NCBI GenBank assembly: GCA_029379385.1
Contig: CM055611.1
Coordinates: 22,720,092 to 22,784,091, forward strand
Direction: 5' to 3'
Length of the DNA stretch: 64,000 nt
From: Quillaja saponaria
Taxonomy: Eukaryota; Streptophyta; Magnoliopsida; Fabales; Quillajaceae
Part shown: positions 1 to 18,655 of the stretch, one piece after another
Layout: each line of letters starts with the position of its first letter
How positions within the stretch are numbered: the first letter of the stretch is position 1
Program-made: the position numbers and the translations under genes
Notes under the pieces: generated by a model
Seen by the model: the letters and a program-made list of their open reading frames with translations, nothing else
Databases searched by the model: none
Told to the model about the DNA's origin: nothing

Positions 1-114
1 CACTTTACTAAAAAAAAATTTGATCTTAATTTTTCTAATTAAATTATAAGGAGTATCATGAAATTTCTTGATTTCATTAATCAAGTCCAACTCATTAAAA
101 ATATCCAATGAACT

Positions 115-214
115 CTCAAAGATCTTACAACTTGCTTGCCTTATTACAAATGAGCTTTTTATGAAACCCTCAAAGATATTACAACTTGCTTGCCTTATTA
201 CAAATGAGCTTTTT
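115..214. repeat. Tandem duplication, 54 bp period
   Basis: Copy 1 spans 115-168 and partial copy 2 spans 169-214. Both begin CTCAAAGAT and share the following AATGAGCTTTTT segment with only a few differences. It lies in the transcribed-region side of the LTR-like sequence. Confidence 0.85.
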
Positions 215-422
215 ACCGCTATTTATAGTACTCCACACCCTTAACTAATGGTAAAGATTTATTACATCCAACGATTCATATTAATTTTTTAAAATTCTCG
301 TAAAAAATATCTAGATATTTATAAACTCAAAGAAATATCTAAACCTACTTAATTATGCAGAAGGTTCTATGTTATTCCATACTTTTCCGTACCTTTTAGA
401 ACATTTTAAAAATTGTAAAATT

Positions 423-493
423 TTCTAGAATTTTCTGGAACCTTCTAGATGTTTATTTTATGTTCTTCCATACCCTTGTAGAATGTTCTGGAA
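423..493 (-). promoter_or_regulatory. Heat-shock element array
   Basis: Positions 423-445 hold five perfectly alternating TTC/GAA units, each separated by 2 nt, the optimal heat-shock-factor binding arrangement. A second block of three perfect units (GAA, TTC, GAA) lies at 481-493, and a two-unit GAA/TTC block at 360-367. On the minus strand the array is upstream of TATAAATA boxes at 316-323 and 220-227. Binding by heat-shock factor is inferred from the consensus only. Confidence 0.6.
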
Positions 494-600
494 TTTTGTA
501 TCAGCGCAACATTGACATTTCCAGTCATTGTCCAAGTGGCATCAAGTAGGCAATGAGTCAACACATTGTGGCATCAGTCCATGACGGGATCATCGTGTGT

Positions 601-1566
601 TTTTGTAATTATAGTTTTGGACCAGAATTTCTTTTTATTATTAATGGGTCTCAATCACTGTGATTTTGAAATATCAAATTGAACCAAATCGAACCCAATC
701 AGATTTTAGGACCCATTTAAACGAAAATTTGAAACCCTGTACTATTTCTATTACATCATAAAGAAATGCCTACATAAAGCACACTTCTTATTTTTTTCAT
801 TGAATTTTAATTACTGAGATTACTGCTTCAGGATTTTATCACTTCACCGCTTTATATACTGTCCTTAAAAAATGTCCAATTGGTAAAAGCATTCATTACT
901 TTGAGCTGTGTGAAAGTTGACGGAAGAGTTTAAGTGAATGAGAGACGATGTGATATTGAAAATTTGGAAGATGAGATTTAATTTTAAAAACCTGCGAGGA
1001 AGAGGATAGCGTTGTATTGCAGGATGAAATAGAGGGTAAGGTGATTGAGTTGGCAATAGTGGGTAGTCATGATGACAGACTCTTAAAACAAAAGTAGGAG
1101 ATAAAGAGAATCATGGTCCACATAGCATGGTGATAAAGTGTTTATGCAGATGTTCATGTTAGAGCCATGTACATACGCTTCTTAAATTAGTAAAAAGGGT
1201 GTTTAGTTTGAAGTTGAATCCAATGAGCGTGACCTATGATATGGTTAGCATTCTCACGGATCTCAGAATTTTAATCAACATTAGATACTATCAACTCATC
1301 ACGCCGTCTTCGGAAGAGAAAATTGGAAAGGGAAAACAAAAATGCCACATTCCCATTATGAGAAAATATAATTTGGCAAAACTAGTCTTTGTAAATCAAT
1401 CTCAGTTCTTAATCAAATCAAATTAAAAGAGCTATCTAAAGATGGAGAGGCAATTGATACAAAGGAAAAATGCGCAAGTTGTTAAAGATAGACCACTAAT
1501 CCTAGGACAAAATTAGGATTAAAATTGAATAATAAACCTCTTCCCCATATATTTCTTTTTCACATC
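601..1566. other. Intergenic DNA, no gene seen
   Basis: AT-rich sequence between the LTR-like element and the 3' end of the V-PPase gene. Short open frames at 865-1056 (-) and 1199-1426 (+) have no recognisable protein signature. The last part, just below 1567, should contain the 3' UTR of the V-PPase gene. Confidence 0.6.
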
Positions 1567-4500
1567 TCAAAAGATTTTGAAAAGCAGGCCACCGTGAGTA
1601 GCGAAAAAGGGAGCAAAGACAAGTGACTCGACTGCCATGAGCTTGATGAGGATGTTGAGCGAAGGGCCAGATGTGTCCTTGAGTGGGTCTCCAATGGTGT
1701 CACCAATAACAGCTGCTTTGTGTGGCTCGGAGCCCTTAGGGCCAAGGGTCCTTGCATGCTCCGATGCACCAGCCTGATATTTAGAACCAAAAGAAATTTC
1801 CATCAGTAAATTAAGTTGCACAGAAAAAAACCAGCAAATAATCTTTAAAACATTAATAAAGAAACTAGCTTGAGACAAGTTACTAGATGTTCACCTCAAT
1901 GTACTTCTTTGCATTGTCCCAAGCACCACCAGTGTTAGATGCAGATATTGCTATCTGTTAAAACCAATCCAGAAGAGCAGAAGGCAATCAGAAAATGTAT
2001 AATGCAATAACAAATCATAAGGAGCATTTACTTTGATCAAGTTCTTTGCTATTAAACAACTTAGAGAAGATAAATGAAGTCACAAATCACCATATAAGTG
2101 TGACTATGTTTGATGTTCTAATTTTTAAACATAACATTACCTGTACACCAGAAACAAGCGAACCAGCCAGAACACCAGAGAGAGTCTCCACACCAAAAAG
2201 GGTTCCGACAATGAGGGGTGTGAGCATGACAAGGGCACCAGGAGGAATCATCTCCTTAAGGGAGGCATCAGTAGAGATCTTGACACAGGTGGCATAATCA
2301 GGCTTTGCAGTGCCCTCCATGAGACCTGGAATGGTGTTGAACTGCCTACGAACCTCCTCAACCATCTTCAAAGCAGCACTCCCAACACTCTTCATGGTCA
2401 TTGCAGAGAACCAGTAAGGAAGCATAGCACCGACAATAAGTCCAATGAAGACCTTAGGGGTCAAGACATCAACAGTTGAAATTGCTGCCCTGCTGACAAA
2501 GGCACCAAATAGGGCCAGAGACACTAGTGCAGCAGATCCAATGGCAAATCCCTAAGGTGAAAAAGAAAGAGAAATTAAGTATAATGATAAATTAAATATG
2601 GAGAAATATAACAAGGTGCAACTTCGATTTACAATGAAGAACAAAGAGAAGGGCAAAATCAGATAAACTTTCAGCTATAGCATTTACAACATTTGGCCAG
2701 GTTTCAGAGAAAGCAAACAAAGGCTTATTTTAGCTCAATATCTGTAGCTAATTGAAGTGGCTTTCAGAAATGGAGACCTAAGGAGGCATCACTCCGAGCA
2801 CCGTAAAATTTTCAAGATCCATAAAATGGTCAGAAGCTGTAAGCAAGAGGGATGGTTCAAGGCTTTTTAACTTCAACCAATTTACGATGACGATATAGCT
2901 TGAACCAAACAAGTGGTAAATAGACAATAAACTACTCATTACCTTGCCTATGGCAGCAGTAGTGTTTCCCGCAGCATCAAGAGCATCAGTTCTCTCACGG
3001 ATACGGTGGCTCATGCCAGCCATCTCAGCAATGCCTCCAGCATTGTCACTGATGGGCCCATATGCATCAATGGCCAAGCCAGTAGCAATAGTGCTCAGCA
3101 TCCCAAGGGCAGCCATGGCAATACCATACATGGCAGCAAAACTAAAACTAACAAAAATGCTGATAGCAATGGCAAAAATAGGAATGATGACAGACTTATA
3201 GCCCAAAGCAAGGCCAAAGATAACATTGGTTGCGGCTCCAGTCCTGCAGGAGTCAGCAACATCTTGCACAGGGCTGCAAACAAGTAATTATACATGTCAA
3301 ACCATAAATTTAAAAAGAATTGAACAGTAAATAATTAGTTTGATGATATTTTAGCTACCTGTAAGCATTACTGGTATAATACTCTGTGATAAATCCAATA
3401 ATAAGTCCAGCCCAAAGACCAACACCCACACACAAGAACAGCTGCCTGCAGATTTCAACCATTTTCTTAGTTGATAAAAAATAAAATATCTTGCTTTAAA
3501 TGATATATATATATATATATATATAAGCAGCTTGATGAAATTTAAGTAGTCTTGTACACATTAAATCTTACCAGTTCTTAACTTCTTTCTGAACCCCAAA
3601 ATTGAAAATTGTGAAGGAAGATGGCAGAGCAATCCAACTAACAATAGCGATTCCCACGGTCATTAGAACAGTAGAGATGATAAGCTGCTTTTTCAGTGCT
3701 GGTTCAATTTCCTTGACAGCCTTGATCTCAAAGAAATCAGTTGCAAATAGAGTAGTAATCAAACAGACAATAATACCCATAGAACTAATTAGTAGGGGAT
3801 ACAACATGGCAGTGAACTCATGGTTGACTCCAAAAGACGAGATGGAAGCAACAACTAGGGCAGCACAAGATGACTCAGCATATGACCCAAACAGATCAGA
3901 ACCCATCCCAGCAATATCTCCAACATTATCACCAACATTGTCAGCAATCACCTGAAAGGGTATCAATAAGCTCATACTCATAACAAGCAGACCAGCATAA
4001 AGTTGAAGAAACAGAAACATAAGGGGGGAAGTGGAGCAATAAGACTTACAGCTGGGTTTCTGGGGTCATCTTCAGGAATATTTCTTTCAACTTTTCCTAC
4101 CAGATCAGCACCAACATCGGCAGCCTTGGTGTAGATACCACCACCAACTCTTCCAAACAGAGCCATTGAAGAGCCACCAAGACCATAACCAGTAATAGAC
4201 TCAAATAAACCTTCCCAATCATCACCGTAGTACAGCTTGAACAAATTGATCGTAATGTAGAGTACCAAAAGACCGTTTGCTGCAAGGAGGAAACCCATCA
4301 CTGCACCAGACCTGAATGCAGTAATAAAAGCCTTGCCAACACCCTTCCTTGCTTCCAAGGTTGTCCTTGCATTGGCATAGGTAGCAATTTTCATCCCAAG
4401 GTAACCAGACAGGATTGAGGTGATACCGCCAAGCAAGAATGACACAGTGCTAAATACTGCAGTTGCAAGTGCAGGCTTGCACGACTTATGCTGATTGTAA

Positions 4501-6196
4501 GTGCAAGGCTGACTCTTTGTGCTGAAACCCTCCACAGATCCCAGGAAAAGGAAAATCAAAATTGCAAAAGCAACCATGAAGATCCCAACATACTGGTATT
4601 CCGTAAAAAGAAAGGACGTCGCACCTGTTACATTCACACATATGTTGTCAATACTAAATAGAAAATAAATAATTGAAGCCATGAATAACTGTTCACTTGA
4701 CAAATAAATTATTAACTAGTGCATGTAAATCAAGTATTCATTTTTTGGAGACTGAAAGATACAGGAAACTAAAAATACAGAATATATAGCACTCGACCAG
4801 ATATCTTACCAAGGTGAAATATAAGATCCTGACAGAAACTCATACTAATATGACATCAAAGGAAGTACCTTAATACTAAACTATTAATCTAATTATTGAG
4901 CATCAGACATCACATCTTGCTATCAGAAGATAAACTTGTTAACTAGCAATACCAAGTTATTTGTCAAAATTTTAATTCTAAATCTAAAATTACTTATACA
5001 AAAGCACGGCTAAGAATAATCAACTTGGGCTTTAATTATAAGGCATCTTATATTTTATAAAAGGAACATATCACCAGAAAATTCAATTTTGAGCTAGGAA
5101 AATTCATATAAGTGTTCTCCATCCTCAACAGAACCATAACTCGATAATGAACGACATATGCAGATACTGAGAGATCCCAAAATACCAGTTGGTAGGGAAT
5201 ATGGTCTCATCTATGCAAGTGCCATATATTCCTAATTTATCAGTTCAGGTTCTAGATATAATGGCAAGACGTATTCGTAGAAAGTTAATATATCAAAGTA
5301 ATAAAGATTTTTTAGGAAACTCCAATTATGTAAATGTTCGCCAGGTTACAATCTTATGAGTTCTGGTAGTAAAAAGTAAAAATATCCATGAGTATGTGGA
5401 TATGCTGCCGAAGATGCTTAATTGTAAGGCTTTTCACGTGCACGTGCAAGGCATTCTAATTTGAAAACAACATCTAAAAAACCCAGAGGATCTTAATTTA
5501 GAAAAAGACAGAGACAAAAATATTCATTGACAGTAATTGTGACAACCAAACAGAGCAGAAATCATTAAATATTCTTTCCAAAAATAAAAACCATACATAC
5601 AGTGAAATAAATTAGGAAAACAAAATGTGTGAAAAAAAAAATACAGATCTATCAGAAGAGCCATCACATACATCTAATATCCATGAAAATGGAAACTTTT
5701 ATGTAGTACAAACCCAGAAGCTTCATCATATTTTCTTGTGCAAAACCTCAACTACAGAGCTTCACTAAAATTAGTAAAGAACAAATTCACTAATGCAAAA
5801 AATAAAAACAAAGTTCGGAATTTCTATAATTTAATCCGTTAAAGCTCATTTTCCCACAAAATTCGACACCTTTTTTTATAAAGAATAACATGAACCACCA
5901 GATCTCAAACTGAACTTTAAGATCTACGCCATAAGCTTACCTTCAGAGATGGCGCTCTGTATCTCAGCGCATTTAACGACGACGTTGTGGTCATTGAGAC
6001 CTTCCTCTTCTTCAATCAAGTAATCACCGTAACCATTCTTCTTGTTGCTAGGTGACGACGACGGCGCGTTCCTCTCAGGCGTGAGCTTCACTTGAGACAC
6101 CAAATACCATTGTACTAAAGAGAAAACGATTCCGATGACGGCGCACACCGGAATCACAATCTCCGTCGCTAGCTCAGACAAAAGTGCCGCTCCCAT
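1567..6196 (-). CDS. AVP1: Vacuolar H+-translocating pyrophosphatase, type I (K+-dependent)
   Basis: This is the integral tonoplast proton pump that couples PPi hydrolysis to H+ transport into the vacuole. Eight exons can be spliced with GT-AG borders: 6196-5941, 4624-4050, 3951-3572, 3445-3359, 3273-2943, 2551-2141, 1954-1895 and 1773-1567. They give 2307 nt, or 768 aa plus stop, the normal length for plant type I enzymes (about 770 aa). The catalytic DVGADLVGK motif lies near residues 255-263, followed by the acidic [11 protein letters not shown] segment. The alanine-bearing GNTTAA segment near residues 535-540, where K+-independent type II enzymes carry a lysine, marks it as type I. The protein is very hydrophobic throughout, and its end ([10 protein letters not shown]) matches the family. 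Exon 1 is separated from the rest by a 1.3 kb intron. No frame lesion was found. Confidence 0.97.
3502..3525. repeat. (TA)n microsatellite in V-PPase intron
   Basis: Uninterrupted alternating TA run in the intron between the exons ending at 3572 and starting at 3445. Likely length-polymorphic. Confidence 0.9.
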
Positions 6197-6310
6197 CCTC
6201 GCCGGAATCTAGCACCACCTCTTTGCCTGAAAGTGCAATAAAAATGGGAGAGACAAATGAATTGTGAGCTCAAGACGAGACAGGTTTTGAGTGCGGCGAG
6301 GCTCGCGTGA

Positions 6311-6317
6311 CTTTATA
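6311..6317 (-). promoter_or_regulatory. TATA box of the V-PPase gene
   Basis: Minus strand reads TATAAAG here, about 115 nt upstream of the V-PPase start codon. Transcription would then begin near 6280 and give a 5' UTR of roughly 85 nt. Inferred from position only. Confidence 0.45.
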
Positions 6318-6319
6318 TT

Positions 6320-9300
6320 GGAACTGATCCGAGGATGACAGAGAATTCTTACCTGTATTTTGTTCTCGTGGGATTTTATGTATCTGAATTTTGGACCGTT
6401 AGATTATGCTACCACCATATAGGTGGAGATTTGCAATCATCCAACGGTCAGTGTTACAGGAATCTGAACAACAAGTTTTAGCGCGTAATTTATAACGCAT
6501 CAATGTAAAGAGATGCTTGAATTTTACACAATTGGTATCACTTTTTGATGTTATTCTCTGATTTGTTGAATACTTTCTGTGCATTGAAGGTCTATTATTT
6601 TGCAATGTACCATCCACGTGTCTTCTTGTAACTAGTAATCTGTTTTTTTAGTTTTTTAATATTATAAATTTGTTAGTATTTAATAAATATAGGTTTAGGA
6701 ATTAATTTTTTTTAAATAATAATTTATGTATTAAATATTACTAAAAATATGGTCAATTATTGTAATAAATATTATAAATTTTTTATTTATAAAATCTTAA
6801 CAAATGCAGAGTACTCGTTAAAAAAATCTATACTAAAAGAATTTTTCTAACGAGTATCCTAAAAGTACTTGTTAAATTTATTTTATTTTAATAGAAAATT
6901 TGTATCATTTATTATGGTAGGTGGTCATAATTTTAGTATCATTTAATGCATAAATTGTAACTCTTGAAAAGTTTCAATGTCCAAAGATTTACAAATATTA
7001 TATTTATTGTAACTTAACAATTACCTTTAAGACACCTCTTAGAAAAATTATTTTTTGTTTTTAATCAGAGAAAAAAATTAATTTGAATCACTAAAATTGA
7101 TTAAAAATTCTATAAAATACAATTCTCTTAATTTTTACTAATAAAAACTCTTTTAAAACAAATTTTAATAATATAATTATTAGGATTAAGCTTAGGATTT
7201 AGATTAAGAGTAGAATTAGGGTTAGGTTTAGGATTAGAGTTGTGATTTAGAATAAAAATAGGGTATATTTTCAATATAATATTTATTTTATAAATTAAAT
7301 TAATAAAATTAAAAACTAAATTATTTAGATGGTTGAGATTTAAAAAAATAATGAATGGTTAAGATTAAGGAAATTTAGAATTGCTGGATTAAAAAAAAAA
7401 ATACATATATAGAATTATTGATTTTGAAATTTTTTTTTAAAATAGTAATTTATACTTTAAATATTATTAAAATCATAATCAATTATCATAATAAATATTA
7501 AAAAAAACTTATTAATAAAATCTTAACAAATGCCCTTATAATACTCATTAGAAAATTTTATATTAACTGCAATTAATGAGAATTGAATTATTTTATGGTC
7601 CTGTCCAAAGAGAGAAATAACAAAATATATTGTTTTCTAGAAATATTTTTAATTAATAGGAGAAAATTTGAATTTGGATCCCTAAAATTCCTTTAAAATT
7701 CTATCAAATATAGTTCTCTTAATTTTTTTTAATAACAACTCTTTAAAAAAAATTATAAAATTATTATCAGGATTAAGATTAAGTTTAAGATTTAGATTTA
7801 GAGTTGAAATTAGGGTTAGGGTTAGAGTAATAATTTAGAGATATATTTTTAATATATGATTTAATTTATTAATTAAGTAAAATAATAAAAATTTAATTAA
7901 ATTATTTAGATGATTGAGATTTAAAAAAAAAATTAGTATGAATGATTATAATTGAAGAAATTCTACTTAGGAAATTTATAATAGTCAGATTGAGAAAACA
8001 CATATATACCATTACTGATTTAGTTTTAAAAAAGAGGAGACTTGAGTGAAAGCGTGTCAATGGAAATTATAATAAAGAGTACAAAAAAATTACTTAACTA
8101 AGCAAGATATGTTATAAGCAGTGAATAAAATATGGTACATTTATTTATTTTTATTTTTTTTAACTGGTGTCTTTAATTGAATTAATGAAATGTTGACTAT
8201 TTAAAAAATAAATTTTTAGTTATTAAATTATAATAAATATAATTTTTAAAATAATAATTTATAAATTAAATATTATTAAATTATAATCAACTATCATAAT
8301 TAATATATTACTTAAATTATGACTAATTATTATAATTAATACTAAATATTTTCTTTAAATTACAAAATTATTTCATGCATTAATGGTAGCATTGCAAAAG
8401 TCAAGAGTGACCTTGTTGGATTACTTTTTGTATTATGAAAAAAAAAATCAAATCAAATCATGGTTGATAGTGTCGGTGACATTGATTGACTGAGTATCTA
8501 GGAATATATAGGATGAGGCAGAGAGCACAGGATTATTGCCTTGCTACGCTTCGCAAGTTGAGGATAGTATGGGTGGTTTTTCAAAACGGTTTTAGTGACT
8601 CTGACGTAGCGTGTATTGAATGGCGTGCAAAGCATCCTATCGGATAATATTAATTTCTTCATTCCCCTCTCGTTTCACACATTGTCTCCTCAACCTTCTA
8701 TTTCTATATTTATCCACAATAAAACCACGTCATTTTAATGAATTATTGAACTAATTAAAATTAATTGTGGATTTTAATAGAAAAAACCAAAACCAAGAAA
8801 AATGAAGATATATACATGGACAAAACAAATCTTTTTCGAATTGCTTTCCACCATTCAGTTATTATCCAATTTCATACCATTGTCAATTGTATTGAATAGA
8901 CCAATTTCTTGTTTGAAGTTGAGCTATGATTAAATGGTACACTTTGTTTTGATGAATTATTTCATTAAAATATCATGATATGAAGAAAAAATATCCTAAT
9001 TATGTATTAAAATTGGAAAGATAAAAACTTGTGGATAAAATTGGGATCAATTAGAGTGTAACAAATGTATACAAAAATAAAACCAAGATATTATCAAGAG
9101 TTAATTATTATTTAAGAACTTTAATGTTGAGGTCATTTTTGAAACAAATATTTATATTTTTTTACTTGTTTTAAGTTTTTGAGATTCTCAATTTTTTTAT
9201 TTATAGTTTGAGACACTTTCAAAAAATTGATATAGTTACCGGAACATGTAAGAAATATAATATTTAAAAATTAAAACTGCTTGAAATTAATAATTTATAC

Positions 9301-10000
9301 ATTAAATAGCATTCAAATTATGATTGATTATTATAATAAATACTACAATTTTTAACATATATCTTAAAAACACTTATTAAAATACAATAAATTTTATATT
9401 TTGAAATTAAAATCTTGTACAATAACAATTATAAAATCTTAACAATTGTATTTAAGATACTCGTTGAGAAAATTCCTTAAATTCTAATTTCTTTATATAG
9501 AAACATCATGCTTAAGTCTAATCACTTAAAATAATTAGAAATAGTTTATGAGAAAAAGAATAAATTATATATATTTATTGCATATCTCAATATATGAATA
9601 TTTCAGTCAATCAAAATTAAAGTATTATCATAATTTTATGTAAATAATTTTAATAAATTTTTTTAATAAGTGTTATAAGAATACTTGATAAAATGTAATA
9701 AATATAATTTTTGATGTCAATTGATATGTTTCAAAAAATTAAAGTATTATAATATTTAATAATTTATTAAATAATAATAAATCATAATCAACTAATATAA
9801 TAAATAATATAAAAAATTTTATTGATCATTTTAGTGAATGTTCTAAAGATACTCGTTTAAAAAATATTTTTTAACTCCAAACTCACAAATTTTGATTTTC
9901 TTGTTTTTCTTTCCCAAAAAATCTTTTTTATATTAAAACATAGGATTGTTATTATGGAAAATATGCAATTTCTAAGTATTGTGCACAAATTGCATAACAA
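6320..10000. other. AT-rich intergenic region with dispersed repeats
   Basis: No gene is supported. The stretch holds several diverged copies of an AT-rich repeat whose recurring mark is an imperfect palindrome of the form AACAAGT...ACTTGTT followed by A-runs, for example at 6848-6877, and in weaker form near 6800, 7530, 9440, 9670 and 9840. A G+C-richer patch at about 8500-8640 has no recognised content. Confidence 0.7.
6710..8030. repeat. Diverged direct duplication of AT-rich repeat unit
   Basis: About 6710-7430 and 7440-8030 are two diverged copies of the same unit in the same order. Each has a block resembling AATTTATACATTAAATATTA, then AAAATCTTAACAAATG, then a GGATTAAG/TTAGGGTTAGG-like block (7190-7250 and 7770-7835), then TTATTTAGATG-TTGAGATTT. 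Boundaries are approximate. Similar unit ends recur at about 9285-9480, 9735-9870, 12170-12345 and 30330-30800. Confidence 0.65.
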
Positions 10001-10420
10001 ATGTGAGAACTAGCCGTTAGCCCGTTATTGTCACGTATACAATGTGGCAATTATATAAAAAGAAAAATGATGTGAAGGTTTACGAGTATGGAGATTTAGA
10101 TGATGGGACTGGCGCTCTGAATGCTGGTCTGGTGGACCCCTTTGATTTGCCAATTGCAGTTGTGGTGGGACTTAGTAGGAGTCTTGATTGGCTCGCTCAA
10201 CTCCAAGATTCCAGGTTGGCAGTGTTGTAATCAAGACGTTCCACCTTGCTTCACTTCATTGGGCCCCACGCTGGAACAAAACGGTGAACAAGTTAGAAAA
10301 CCAACGTCACAAGGGAAAGCAACTACAGCTTTAATTGAGTACCTCTATACTCTACTCTTATCTTTCTGCCCTTTTTATTATCAACTTTGTCGTTTTAAAT
10401 GGCTAGTGAATTTTTATTTT
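10001..10420. other. G+C-richer island in AT-rich intergenic DNA
   Basis: From about 10020 to 10330 base composition rises sharply against the surrounding AT-rich DNA, and two short overlapping plus-strand frames (10042-10230 and 10121-10426) open. Neither predicted peptide was recognised and there is no splice or domain evidence. It could be a degraded gene fragment, a transposon piece or a regulatory island. A weak imperfect inverted repeat (GTCTTGATT / AATCAAGAC) spans about 10173-10237. Confidence 0.3.
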
Positions 10421-17785
<7,365 letters not shown>

Positions 17786-18059
17786 TGGTCTCTTCTAAAT
17801 TCTGTTCTGGTGTCCTTCAGTTTCTTTCTTTCTTACTTTTGTTTTTGCTTTTTCATTATTTCTGTGATGTTACATGTTGGATTTCTTCTCTAGTTCTTTT
17901 GTGAACTAAGGCCACTAGTCTTAGTTACTCAAATGAAGTGAATAATATTTTCAAATAATTGTTGATTTCTGAGAATGGCTCCTCTCTCAGTCTCCCCATT
18001 AATTTTGATTTTGTTCTGCTTTGTTGATGAAAATTAAAATAAAATAAAATATTTAGTTC
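17786..18059. other. 3' flank of glycerol kinase
   Basis: T-rich sequence directly after the stop codon, probably the 3' UTR. No other feature seen. Confidence 0.5.
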
Positions 18060-18655
18060 CTATAATTAAAGATTCAACAAAATCAAAACTCTATTCATTA
18101 ATTTTAATATTGAATTAAATATATTTATTTGGACTATCAATATAACCACGCCATCTAAAATCTAACCAGTGATTTAAAAGAATAAAGGTCTCTTCATTAC
18201 AAATGGTGCAAAACATCTATACAAGCTCTCTAATAATAAATAAAAAAATGTAAGTCATATGAAAATTCAACGCAATTAAAGTTCTATTCATTAATCGTAA
18301 AATATTAAATTAATTATACTTATTTGGACTGTCAATGGAACCACTATCTAAAGTCTAACCAGTTATTTAAAAGAATAAAGATCTCTTCACTGTAAATGTG
18401 CAAAACATCTATACAAGCTCTAATAATAAATAAAGAAAAAATCATAAGTCATACATATAAAGATCCAACAAAATCAAAGCTATATTCATTAATCATAAAT
18501 ATTAAATTAAATATATTTATTTGGACTATCAATATAACCACCAACTAACATCTAACCAGTGATATAAAAGAATAAAGTTCTCTTCACTGCAAATGATGGA
18601 AACATCTATACAAACTCTCTTATAATAAATAAAGAAAAAGTCATGAGTCATACCT
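18060..18655. repeat. Three-copy ~195 bp tandem repeat
   Basis: Three head-to-tail copies, with matching ATTCAAC/ATCCAAC anchors at 18072, 18265 and 18463 (periods 193 and 198). Each copy carries the same sequence of blocks: CTATTCATTAAT, TTTATTTGGACT, TCTAACCAGT, AGAATAAAG, CATCTATACAA and AATAATAAATAAA. No coding potential. It lies between glycerol kinase and the RLP pseudogene. Confidence 0.9.

Larger units (their letters stand above)
1..600 (-). mobile_element. Copia-like LTR remnant with heat-shock elements
   Basis: Read on the minus strand, this stretch has the order of a plant copia LTR. A U3-like part contains TTC/GAA heat-shock units. A TATAAATA box lies at 220-227 inside a TATAAATAGC core. 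An R/U5-like part follows, with a 54 bp tandem duplication at 115-214. A second TATAAATA lies at 316-323. No internal retrotransposon coding sequence, primer-binding site or target-site duplication could be confirmed. The element may be a solo or truncated LTR, or may continue past the left edge; its right boundary near 600 is a guess. An ordinary heat-shock gene promoter reading leftward off the window is the alternative. Confidence 0.45.

Noticed and set aside
115..214. Short direct repeats considered as a CRISPR-like array
   Set aside because: Only two adjacent copies without regular spacers, in a plant genome; a simple tandem duplication.
865..1426. Two short open frames between the LTR remnant and V-PPase
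   Set aside because: No recognisable motif, splice support or composition shift.
7220..7835. TTAGGGTTAGG-like words resembling telomere repeat
   Set aside because: Only two or three degenerate units within AT-rich repeat copies; not a telomeric array.
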